Below, piece by piece: positions 1-9,460 of a DNA stretch of 64,000 nucleotides (within the stretch, counting starts at the first letter, position 1; each line of letters opens with the position of its first letter). A program made the position numbers and the translations under genes. The notes beneath the pieces are model-generated. The model ran no database searches. It saw nothing but the letters and a program-made list of their open reading frames with translations, and had not been told where the DNA came from. Origin of the DNA: Orbilia blumenaviensis (lineage: Eukaryota > Ascomycota > Orbiliomycetes > Orbiliales > Orbiliaceae). Where the stretch lies: positions 682,001-746,000 of the forward strand of contig JAVHNS010000017.1 in assembly GCA_036872755.1 (NCBI GenBank), written 5' to 3'.

Positions 1-132
1 GTGAATGGTGTTAATGGTGTTAGTGGTGTGAATGGTGTGAATGGTGTGGCGGCGGCAGCAGTGGGGGGGAAGGGGAGGGTGGAGGTCAGGTTGGCGAAGG
101 AGGAGAGTTTTGATGCTGAGGAGTTGGATTGA
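1..132 (+). CDS. 3' end of a gene entering from the left (unknown product)
   Basis: Frame 1 is open from the first base and stops at a TGA at 130-132, giving 43 residues. The visible part is a low-complexity Val-Asn-Gly repeat followed by an Ala/Gly stretch and an acidic end (EESFDAEELD). It is followed by a pyrimidine-rich non-coding stretch that looks like a 3' untranslated region. The coding call rests on the open frame running to a clean stop with a charged C-terminus. The repeat alone could be chance, and no function can be assigned. Confidence 0.5.
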   Translation: MNGVNGVSGVNGVNGVAAAAVGGKGRVEVRLAKEESFDAEELD

Positions 133-973
133 TTTTTGACCTCTTGTTCTCGGATAGGTGGTATTACTGTCTATCTATGAGATGAGAATAGGGACATGAA
201 GAAGAAGAAGATTGGGGTTACTACGGGGAGAGCTTCATTCTTTCCTTTCCCTTTCCTACTCTTTCTTTCATGGATCTGTCGTTGGGGGCTTTTACTTTCA
301 CTACTCACTTACTCATACTCATACTCTTCTCTCTTTCTCCGCTGTACTTTCCTTACTACTACTACTCCATCACTACTCTCTAGTATATAACATATCCCTA
401 TATTCTCCCTTCCTCTCATTATCCTCTACTGCTCACCCCTCCAAAAATACAAAAAAAATCCATACCATACACCCCTTTCCTCTATATACACATGCATGCT
501 CTAGTAACGAACCAAAAAAAAGACCCACCATCATCATGCAAAAAAGGCGGTCATTGATTATGTACGTTTCTTGTTACAACCCTTGAAACCCTTTAAAAGC
601 GAAAAGCGAAAAGCGAAAAGCGAAAATGATGGCCCGCTGCTTTTGGGGGGGCTGTTTTTTTTTTTTTTTTTGTAATATACAAAACTTACGACGGATAAAC
701 GATAAAAAAAGTATTTAGTTCTGTTCAAAAAGATGTATCTACTCTATATATATATTTCTCAAACCCTTAGGGAGGAAATGGAATTGGGAGGAATCAATAT
801 TCATGTATCAAAAAGGCTTCGCTCAATTGGATTTTTTTTTATACACTGCTATCCTGCTAGTTGTAAAACTACACACGAACCCCCTCTCTCACCATATACT
901 ACAAATAAACCAACTTCATCTGATTTGATTAATTAATCAATAACTAGGGTTTTTTTGAAAAAAAAAAGAAAGA
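133..973. other. Intergenic, simple-sequence rich
   Basis: No convincing gene is seen. It holds C/T-rich sequence (about 230-530), a 7-base GAAAAGC repeat of about 4.5 copies (594-626) and a T run (655-671). This fits the facing 3' ends of the partial gene on the left and the minus-strand gene that stops at 974. Confidence 0.6.
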
Positions 974-2098
974 TCACCGAAACCACCAATTCATACTCCC
1001 CACGACCGTCGTCACCCCCTTCGACTCCATCTCCTCCACATCCTCCGGCAGCACGCTCTTAACGCTATGCCACCACCCGGCGGGTATATAAACCGCCTCT
1101 CCCTTCTCGACCACCGTTTGATAAACCTCCCCGCTGGCGGAGATGTGTGCTGATATCTGCGATTCTATATCTTCTTCCCCTTCTTCTTCCCCTTCTTCTT
1201 CCCATTCTTCTTCAGGTTGGTTGTGATGGTTATGATGGTAGTCGCCCCAAATAACCCGATCCATAACCCCACTCTCCTTCCCGGTTAACAAACCATCTCT
1301 AATCCTCCCCGTAGGATCCGTAGACGATAACCTCCCCGCGGAATGTAGTGTTTTAAACACCAGATCCCCCAGTTTCGGCGGTATGACACGGATTATCTTG
1401 GATGATGACAGCTGTAGGAATATGTTATCGTTCGGATCTCGGTGGAGCGGCGTGTGCGTTTGGTGGGAGCTGCGGGAGAGCCAGAGGGAGGTTGTGTAGA
1501 TGTCTATTTCTGGTGGTTTATTTTTACTATTGTTTTTATTTTCGTCGGTTTGGGATGTTTGGGATGTTTGGGTGGTGGTTCTGGAAGAGCGGATTTGAAA
1601 CCCCAGATGCGGGAATGGTGACGGTAGATCGTTGGATAGATAATCCGGCGGCGGGTGTTGAGCCAGATACAACCGTGGAGCTGAAGGATGAATACTCGGC
1701 GCGGAGAGATATCCCAAAAACGCGGTGAATGGTAAACACGTCACGTCGGTCTCTCCGTTCGGTAGGGTTAATTCCAACGGTACCTGCGATGTTGAACTTG
1801 AGGCGAGGGAGAGCAGGTAGGGGATGTTTAGCTGGTTTGGGTGGTTTGGAGGGAGGAACCAGGTTGTTAGGGCTGGGATGTGAGGGGTGAATGTTGGGGA
1901 GGGGAATTTGGTGGGTGTGCGGCTTTGCGGGTCGGTCCAGGTTTGGGCGAAGGTGGAGGGGGTGGGGTGCGTTTGGAAGGGTTTGGCGGGGTGGGAGAAG
2001 GTTGTGATTGTGCTGTGGTGTGGCCTCGAATCTAGTTGTCGTAGGCAAAGGCGGCGGCGGTGGTGGTGTTTAATAGTTAGACGGGTGAAGCGGCGCAT
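974..2098 (-). CDS. JmjC/cupin-type Fe(II)/2-oxoglutarate oxygenase-like protein, probably mitochondrial
   Basis: A single-exon 374-residue protein from an ATG at 2098. The C-terminal half carries the JmjC/cupin_8 signature: an HxD pair (H219, D221 in TPLHRDPNDN) and a distal His (H344 in YIPAGWWHSVK), the expected Fe(II) ligands. It ends in a Trp-rich strand (SMNWWF), as in TYW5/FIH-like hydroxylases. The first 29 residues are rich in Arg/His/Lys with one acidic residue, which suggests a mitochondrial presequence. A glutamate-rich insert (about 296-312) lies between the metal ligands. Its start is only 99 bases downstream of the stop of the next gene on the same strand (2198-3724), compact for this window. 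The fold is well supported; the substrate is unknown. Confidence 0.75.
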   Translation of the reverse strand: MRRFTRLTIKHHHRRRLCLRQLDSRPHHSTITTFSHPAKPFQTHPTPSTFAQTWTDPQSRTPTKFPSPTFTPHIPALTTWFLPPNHPNQLNIPYLLSLASSSTSQVPLELTLPNGETDVTCLPFTAFLGYLSAPSIHPSAPRLYLAQHPPPDYLSNDLPSPFPHLGFQIRSSRTTTQTSQTSQTDENKNNSKNKPPEIDIYTTSLWLSRSSHQTHTPLHRDPNDNIFLQLSSSKIIRVIPPKLGDLVFKTLHSAGRLSSTDPTGRIRDGLLTGKESGVMDRVIWGDYHHNHHNQPEEEWEEEGEEEGEEDIESQISAHISASGEVYQTVVEKGEAVYIPAGWWHSVKSVLPEDVEEMESKGVTTVVGSMNWWFR

Positions 2099-2197
2099 TG
2101 TGGTTGTAGTGATAACAGAAGTAGATATGGGAGAAGAGGAAGGTTGTGAAGGACGTCATGGAGGTCTCCACTTCAACTGAGGTCGAAATAGTAAGGA

Positions 2198-3724
2198 TTA
2201 AAACGATTCGTCCGAGCCAAACGAGTCGAACGAGCCAGAAGATCCAGAGGACCCAGACGAGCCAGCGGTCCAGGTAGTCCCCGACGGCGATGTAGAGCGC
2301 TGGCTCTCCTCTCTCCCAACGACAGTCTCGGTAGGGGATATGATTGTCAGGGACGAAGTCGAAGGCGAGGGTGACGCTGAGAAGGTTGGAGGTTGATATT
2401 CGAATTCAAGTTCAGGCAATGCAGGTGCGGTTCGGCCCGCAGCTGCAGCATCTCGCTTCCCGCTTGCGTAATCCCAGCCCCAGACGCTGCTCCCGTTGGA
2501 CGGTCCGGCGTGGTCGACATGGGCCGATGCAGGTTCTCCTGGACCCACTTCTGTCGTGATACATGATTTCTTGGTCTCAGACGACTCGAGCTGTGTCATT
2601 TCAACTTCTTCCTCCCCGAAAAAGTCCCTTAGCGGTTCGAGGTTGAAGTTCTTATATCGGGAAGGGTCGGGTTTATAGCCGATGTCGTGCTCTTGGCCGT
2701 ATATATCGGCGAAGCCATAGCCGACTGCCACCGCCGCCCCCTCACCTATGTATTTAATCTTGTCGTCTAGAGAAATGTATTCGTTCATCAACATCCCCTT
2801 AGCGTAACGCTCTCGAAATTCTGCTGCCGTATGAGCCTTTCGAAGCCTCTCCGGGGTAACGATTCGTCCCTCCCATTTTGCTTCTAACCAGATATGGTAG
2901 CATCGATCACACACTCGATTGTTGCAACCAATGTCATTGCAGACGTACTGTGTTTTTGTCAGGGTTATGTATCTATCGCAGCCGCTGCACATTCTGGTCT
3001 CATACGGCTTTTGAAGCGATCTTGGAGCCTCTCCTTGGTTCCACGTTGGTGTGATCTTCAACCCAGATGGGACAAGAGATACCCTTAATTGGGGGATGTT
3101 TTCAACAGGCATGGCAGTTGTACGGAACATTGGCTTTCGAATTGATGGTATACGACCCAGAACTGGTGAATCCGGCCTGGGGTTTTCATTTTCAACATTT
3201 GATGAACCAGAAGCAGTGCAAGCGGATGATGATAACGTTGGCGGATCAGTCACCTTAAGGCTGACAGATCTGAGAAGTGGACCGGTAGGTCTTGAATCTC
3301 TCTTAGTCAACTTGAGCAGTTCGGCTTCCACTTCGACACCGGTTGTCGATTGTGCCTTCTTAAGGCTTGGACGGTCCCGGTGGCCTGCCATATACTGCTC
3401 GTCCAGCTCGGGAGAACATAAAACGTAGTTACATTGTTTTGGCTCCGGGCGTGGCCAGAGTATAACACGCGGCTGGTTTGTTAGTTTTTCTCTGGGGATA
3501 TCTCGAGATGGTGTGAATGCATGAGCGTCAAAGACTCGTCTTTGAGATCGTGGTGATAGAGGTACGGGAGCGGGAGCTAGTGATGTATCAGAATCTGTGG
3601 GTGAATTCGAAGATTCCGTTCTTGAACTATGCTCTCCGACTGGTGTTTGGGGTCGAGGCTTTGTTGGTCTGGTAGTCGGTTGGATTGTTTCAATTGGTTC
3701 GTCTTCTTCAATAATTGGATCCAT
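2198..3724 (-). CDS. Unknown protein with a six-Cys zinc-binding motif and Ser-rich ends
   Basis: A 508-residue single-exon frame from an ATG at 3724. The first 230 residues are Ser/Pro/Thr-rich and probably disordered. The centre has six cysteines, C246, C249, C262, C267, C272 and C275 (CxxC, CxxxxC, CxxC), typical of a small treble-clef zinc module. A well-ordered helical stretch follows (about 276-380, with the charged segment ERLRKAHTAAEFRERYAKG). The last 100 residues are low-complexity, ending in Ser-Gly repeats. I do not recognise a named family; a protein-binding or nucleic-acid-binding role would be a guess. Its start lies 411 bases from the divergent gene at 4136, so the two may share a promoter region. 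Confidence 0.7.
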   Translation of the reverse strand: MDPIIEEDEPIETIQPTTRPTKPRPQTPVGEHSSRTESSNSPTDSDTSLAPAPVPLSPRSQRRVFDAHAFTPSRDIPREKLTNQPRVILWPRPEPKQCNYVLCSPELDEQYMAGHRDRPSLKKAQSTTGVEVEAELLKLTKRDSRPTGPLLRSVSLKVTDPPTLSSSACTASGSSNVENENPRPDSPVLGRIPSIRKPMFRTTAMPVENIPQLRVSLVPSGLKITPTWNQGEAPRSLQKPYETRMCSGCDRYITLTKTQYVCNDIGCNNRVCDRCYHIWLEAKWEGRIVTPERLRKAHTAAEFRERYAKGMLMNEYISLDDKIKYIGEGAAVAVGYGFADIYGQEHDIGYKPDPSRYKNFNLEPLRDFFGEEEVEMTQLESSETKKSCITTEVGPGEPASAHVDHAGPSNGSSVWGWDYASGKRDAAAAGRTAPALPELEFEYQPPTFSASPSPSTSSLTIISPTETVVGREESQRSTSPSGTTWTAGSSGSSGSSGSFDSFGSDESF

Positions 3725-4135
3725 TGTGGTATTTATTATGGTATCAGGAGGTATCGGAGGGATGCTGGAGCTGAAACAGGTGGGTTGAAGTAGATAAGGC
3801 TGGAGGAGAAAGTGGTGATGGTGGAGGGAAGGGAGAGAGGAGTATGATATCAGATATAAGGGCCTTAATAATATTGTAGACCTTCAAATAAAACGCCAAA
3901 ATCCTTTGTTTGCTCAACCACCATCTCATCTATATCATCTACGCGCCTTCCCGTATGTAACTATCCGAATCTACATCTACCACTATCCCGCAGGCAAGAT
4001 TCTCTCCTACTATCCGATATTTAGATTCTTCCAGTTTATCCATTCTAGTAGTTTCGTTCATCGGCCGGAGCACCGGTTCTTGATACCCCGAGCAGCCACC
4101 ACTAACTTCCTCATCATCATCATCATCCCCATACG
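3725..4135. promoter_or_regulatory. Divergent intergenic region between 2198-3724 (-) and 4136-4865 (+)
   Basis: This 411-base spacer separates two outward-facing starts and so presumably holds both promoters. The left part is CT/GA-rich (about 3780-3845). No firm TATA box or named factor site can be called by eye. Confidence 0.4.
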
Positions 4136-4865
4136 ATGGCGTCCCAGATACCCCGTCCAAAAAGAATCAGTATCAGTATGGATACCAACAAGTCCCTCCC
4201 TCCCCTCCCACCAGAGCCGAGGACCCCCCAGAGTCACAAATTTGTCGGACGAAGCATCAGTTACTCTGTTCTTCAGCCACCAGATTCAGCACCCGTTTCA
4301 AGAATAAGAGATGCTTCGTGCAACTCTGAGAGACTTACCAGACTCAAAGCCGAGCTATTCGGGGACCGTGAAGATGGCAGTGATGAAGATGCGGGCCAAA
4401 AGCATGTTTGCAGGGCCATGTCTCTTATCAACAGTCCTGATCAAACGGTAAGTGTATATATACTAAATTATTTTTATACTGGGGGCCATTACTGACATTA
4501 TATTTGTGAATATAAAGGTTACAGATGATCCAGGGCTGTACGAGAACTCGGCTTGGTGGGCTGGACGTTATACGGCCATCAACGACTACTTTATGAGTGA
4601 GATGCCAAAGTCTACCCAAGAGGAAAGAGATATACGCATTCGTCGCCGTATGTTTGAGCTTTGTGAAGGAAACCACGAAAAGCAGCGAAGTCTACAGGTA
4701 TATATATACAGCCCTCTACAATCCCATGTCCAATCTTGCATGCTTTAAGTTTACTCATATTAGGACATTGCTAACAACCATGTATGAATATAGATGTGGT
4801 GGGTCGCCTTTAACATGAAGCAGAACCAACGTGAGGAAACAAAAAAGCAACAGGCTGTAGTTTAG
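4136..4865 (+). CDS. Small three-exon fungal protein of unknown function
   Basis: Exons 4136-4447, 4518-4697 and 4794-4865 give 187 residues. Both introns (70 and 96 bases) start GTAAGT/GTATAT, end in AG and fall between codons. Reading through either one meets stops. Residues 1-104 are Pro/Ser-rich. The second exon encodes the ordered core (ENSAWWAGRYTAINDYFMSE, then a charged helix). The third adds WWVAFNMKQNQREE and a short tail. The WWAGRY and WWVAFN elements fit a helical domain, but I cannot name a family. A downstream in-frame ATG at 4178 is a possible alternative start. Confidence 0.7.
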
Positions 4866-7800
4866 GAAACGAAGTCCCCGCAAAAGCAGGCTCAGGATCT
4901 CTCGCCTAACGGAACTTGTTTGTGTTTCTGGAAACACTGAGGTTTTTGCTTTGATGAATAGGTGAAGCGTGATATTGTAGGCTGGTCTGGTCTGTGACTC
5001 GATTGCACGCTTGACCTGCATAATCTGCTTTTCCCTAATTATTTTTCCCCTTCGGCCTGTTATTGAATGCTGCTCTTAGGAGTTTGGATACTTTACCAGG
5101 CTGCTATGGTGTATATTTACTTACTTTACAACAATGAGGCAATGTATCTCGATTATTCAAACATCAGCGTATGGTTTTTGTGACCGGGTCTGGAAGCTGT
5201 TGTGTACTCAGGCTTATACCCACCAATGTCCAAAATATATTAATTGGAGTTCGAAGTCGCACTTATTAGAATAGCGTTTATAAATTGCGGTGCCAATCGT
5301 CGGGAACATTTTTAATTTCTACCAGTGCCACGGGTCCCGACCCCGCCCCCGGCTCCGACGAGCTCGGCCAGGCGTGCGAACGTCATGAACCATGCCCCTC
5401 CCCGACCGATCGGCACGCTCACGGATCTTCCCCCATGGGCCCCAGAAGGGATCAACTGGCCGCGGCGACCGCCGTTTCTTCACAAAAAACCACTAGCTTG
5501 GCAATGATCGCTCGCCAACGGTGGCTATCGACTAAAGGATGAACTTTGAACGTGTATAGACCATCGATAGCGTATCGATATCGTGTCGAGAAATATCTCA
5601 TTGACCCCAACAGTATTCACGCTACATAGATATGACCCTGCTTAACATGTTTCCCAAGTGTATGGAATGCGGAGAATGAGGAGTGGGTTATAAGTTATTT
5701 TTACGCTTTCTTTTAGTCAGGCCGCTTTTGGTTGGGGTAGTTTTTATTGGGACCTGACAGCCGCCTAGGCCTGGTTGGCACCACAACTTTGGGAGAGTGT
5801 CTAGACTCGATCGAGCTCGAGATTTTTTTCTTGATAATACTATTATAATACTAGTTGAATTGGTCTCGTAAGTACATACTGGTCTTTTTTTTTTTTTTTT
5901 TTTTTTTTCGTTTCCTTGTCTTAATAGGCTTCAAGTTTGATTCACATTAACGCTTGTCGAATCGACTATTACACAGCTCTATTTTAGTGCACCATACAGG
6001 GCTCAGGAGTCTGGAACAAAGAGCCAAGATGCCACGTACCCACATACGTCTCGACGCACGGTAAGGTGAGAATGAGTACTCACCAATAAGGGAGAAAATA
6101 AAACCTTATCGATTTCAAAGGTATCTATCGCTAAGTATACCAAGCTACACATGCATATCACAAGATATATCCCGTTAGCAAACCGGTCCAAGCGTTATAA
6201 AGCCATGCTACCAGCTCCTGATTAACTTCAGCTCCATATACGTATGTGTAGATCTCTAGAGAAGGTAGGATGCATGATTGTAGTATATATACACGCGAAT
6301 ATATATTCCGGGGCGGGCGCTTGCGTAATCTCAACAAAGCATTCTGAGACCCTATTAAGTCCGATAAGGAACCCCCGCCAAAAAGGAACTTGACGCAGTG
6401 TTCCGGACTAATAAGTACCCCGCAAAAACGTGAAACGTCCTTCTTTTTCAACGAAGAACGTGTAGATTCAGATCGAACGAGAACACAACTGCCTATAGTA
6501 TCTATGGTATACGTCACCAAATTATGATTCTAGACACTATAATGTGGTAGGTATAGGAACACAACCGGTATCCGGGGTTGGCTTGTCTCAATTCCGAATA
6601 TTTCCCGCATTGCATGAACATAAAAGTATACATTCAGTATGAATAGGTAGAGGTCTAGCTAATACTAGGATCAGCAGGGCAGCACAAAGTTTATAAAGAT
6701 CGACGGTGGCATTATTTGCCCGTGTTGGCCTGTGTTGGATTTTTTTGCAGCAGGCCGCATTTCCATATTAGGAAGTTTATGGGGGAAAAGCCTGTGTTTG
6801 GCTTTTATCGGGTGCGGGCTTCCATACAGCCGCTGCTGTGGCTGCTTGGACGGCGTCCGAGGTGCAGGCTGCTGTGCGAAGGGAAGGTCTTCTGGAAATC
6901 GGATCCCTTTTTTTTTTTGTTCTATTGATAGGTCCTAGAGAGGGCACTTTTATGGTATTCTCCGTTCATAACTCATGTGTTTCTTTTGTTCTTTTGCGTC
7001 CTTGCTTTCCGTGCGGGAAATCAGATTTAACGGCATCAAGCTTTGGCTTAGAGTGAGTGGCCAACCGAAGGTGAGTGCCAGAACCCGCTCCTTGCATTAC
7101 CAAAATAACGAAACAAGGCTGCGCCGCTTGCGCAGGAGGTGCACGAAAGCACACACCTTCTTATCCAGCCACCTGCCTTTCCACGGTAATATTGACAGGG
7201 CCTATTAGTTCGGCCTACAGAATTTGGCGCTTTCCTTAGACCTAAGAAAAAGCCAAAACTCCTAAGGGAAAAAATGTGCTTGGGGTCGAGGGAACAGGTT
7301 AGCTTCGAATCCGCGGGCGGACATGGAAAATCTGAATAGGTGAGGTTGAACATGCAGGTACGGGAAACAGCTGAAACTGTAGTTCCCGGGACACCTTACG
7401 CGGGTCACACAGATTATTCTCTTGTTGGCTGTAGTACGAAATTTCAAAACTTGAAACTAAGCGTAGAGAGAATAGTACTAGTTAGTAGATTTGATAGTCC
7501 ATCTCTCTCTTGATGCAAGGAACGAGACACTAAGAAATTTTAGAAGACCCGAGCGAGAACCTTGTGTAGAACTAGTCTTAGGCAGTGCTGCTATCAGCTG
7601 GGTCGCCCGGCGAGTTGTGAAACTTCTTTTTTTTTTTTTCCGAAGGAGAGTTTATTTATTAGCGTACTATATCACACTTTCGGTTCGCATGTGGATTCGT
7701 TCGAATTAGTGGAAAAGGGAAATAAGAATTTGTTCCTTGCAGCTTAGGCAGCTTGGGATGAGTTGAAACGAGTCTCGAGGACCCCCCCTTTCCTTCGGGG

Positions 7801-8701
7801 ATACGCCTTTTCGGGTCTCCCATGGACGCTATGCTGTTGGGTGAGATAGGCCCGCCTCAAAGACAGCTCAAAACCTTTAAGTTAAATAAGCTCAAAGGGA
7901 GGAGAAAAGAATCTCTTGTCCCCGCGCACTCGCTGCTGATCGGAGCCATCTGATAGGTCTGCTATGTTGATGAGGGAGGGAACATCTGGTCTAACCCTGC
8001 ATGTCGCATGGCTTTCCCGTGTGTGTAACTGAAGTTACAATATCAATAAGCCTTCCAAGAAAGCTGAAAATGATGCTGCTTCATGAGTTCAGCCCGCGGC
8101 CCGCAGGCGGTTGTTCTCTTTCTTAGACTCCGTTAGATGTAACCATGCAAGGGTAACTTGAACTTCAATTACTCTATGATATCCTCTTTTTTTTTTTTTT
8201 TTCCTTCGCAGAAGCCAATCGTAAAGACGAATAGCTGGTTGATTCGTGTATGTCTCTCTTTATTTTGTTTTGTTTCGTCATTCGAGATGATCAATTGAGT
8301 GTACGAGGTGGGAAGGGGGGCAGGTACTTGCCGCTAGCTTCTGGGTTCGCCTCTTTTGCGGGCCGTGTGTGCCTATTGTGCTTTACTTTTGCGGCCCTGG
8401 TGAGGGACTGCAAAGGAGTATAAATCTATAAAGCTCGAGATGTCAGATTCAAGAAATCCTTTGTATACCTCAGAACCAGCAAGAAGTTTATAATCGAGCC
8501 AGTCCCTTAAAATCATTGGTATCGATAGTCACTCGTTTATATACATACACACACACACACACTGCTGCCTTTTCTGGAATTTCGTCTCGTTCTATAGTCT
8601 GAGGTCGTTAGCACACATATATATTACCACCCATATTCAATCAGTTTATCGATAGTATTGAGTCAGCTATAGACGACCTCTGGGTAAACAAAAAAAAAAA
8701 A
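4866..8701. other. Gene-poor intergenic stretch
   Basis: No convincing gene in 3.8 kb on either strand; open frames are short and lack codon structure. Notable contents are a GC-rich island at about 5320-5540, T runs at 5885-5908 (24 T) and 8187-8202 (16 T), and an AC repeat at 8547-8562 just upstream of the next gene. An A run abuts the ATG at 8702. Confidence 0.55.
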
Positions 8702-9460
8702 ATGCTCCAACGAATTCTCCTCCTTACCGCCTTCGCCATCTCTCCGCTCCTCACATCCGCCCATACCCCCTACCTCGACGAATACAACGTACACAATTCC
8801 TATGGCTCCGCCTTCGAATTCTCAGATAACATCTACTCCCGCGCCCTGTTAACCACAACCCGCTGCCCACCACGCTTCTACCAAGATAACGGCACCTACC
8901 CATCCTACACAAGCGGATATAGAAAACGCTGGTCAGCGGAATCATGGTCTAAAGTCTACGTCCACAGTGGCGAATCCCTCCATTTCGAATTTGGGGTACC
9001 TCATATTCCCGCCCTTGAATACCCGGAATTCAGACCAACCGTCTATCTCGTTGGAAAGTGCTTGCCGTCACAGCATGCATTCGGATATCCTAAGCCTCAG
9101 GAATTAGAACACCCGTCACTCGATCTCCCACGTAGTTACAAATTCAAGGCGTTGAGATTCCACCTTGCGGACCCTATTTGGCAACCCACCAAGTTTGATG
9201 AAAAACATCTCGACGCTACCTTTCTAGTTTATCTAAACTACACAGTTCCAGTTGAGTGTGATGGAAATGTTTACATTGTGGTGGAGGCATATGAGAAGAG
9301 GATAGTGGAGTATTATGTTGCAGTTGGACAGAGGGAAGGGTTTCCTTATGAAAGCACAGATGGCATCGCGAGTTTGGCAGCGACGAAGGCTTGGGCTAGT
9401 GGAGACGAGCCTGGCGTTGGACGGTATTGTAAGAGAAGGGGATTTTGGGAAAGGGAGTAG
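8702..9460 (+). CDS. Secreted protein of unknown function
   Basis: A single-exon 252-residue protein whose ATG directly follows a run of A. Residues 1-20 form a textbook signal peptide (Met-Leu-Gln-Arg, a Leu/Ala-rich core, then LTSAHT), so the protein is probably exported. Mature residues include cysteines in RCPPRF, GKCLP, VECDG and RYCKR, an even number that could form two disulfides. Two N-glycosylation sequons are visible (NGT, NYT). The second half alternates hydrophobic and polar residues as in a beta-rich domain (YIVVEAYEKRIVEYYVAVGQ). I recognise no catalytic motif. It stands alone, with gene-free DNA of more than 3 kb on both sides. Confidence 0.75.
   Translation: MLQRILLLTAFAISPLLTSAHTPYLDEYNVHNSYGSAFEFSDNIYSRALLTTTRCPPRFYQDNGTYPSYTSGYRKRWSAESWSKVYVHSGESLHFEFGVPHIPALEYPEFRPTVYLVGKCLPSQHAFGYPKPQELEHPSLDLPRSYKFKALRFHLADPIWQPTKFDEKHLDATFLVYLNYTVPVECDGNVYIVVEAYEKRIVEYYVAVGQREGFPYESTDGIASLAATKAWASGDEPGVGRYCKRRGFWERE

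Noticed and set aside
1536..2048. 170-codon minus-strand open frame inside the JmjC gene
   Set aside because: Overlaps the JmjC frame, which carries the metal-binding residues; Pro/His-rich translation is an artefact of base composition.
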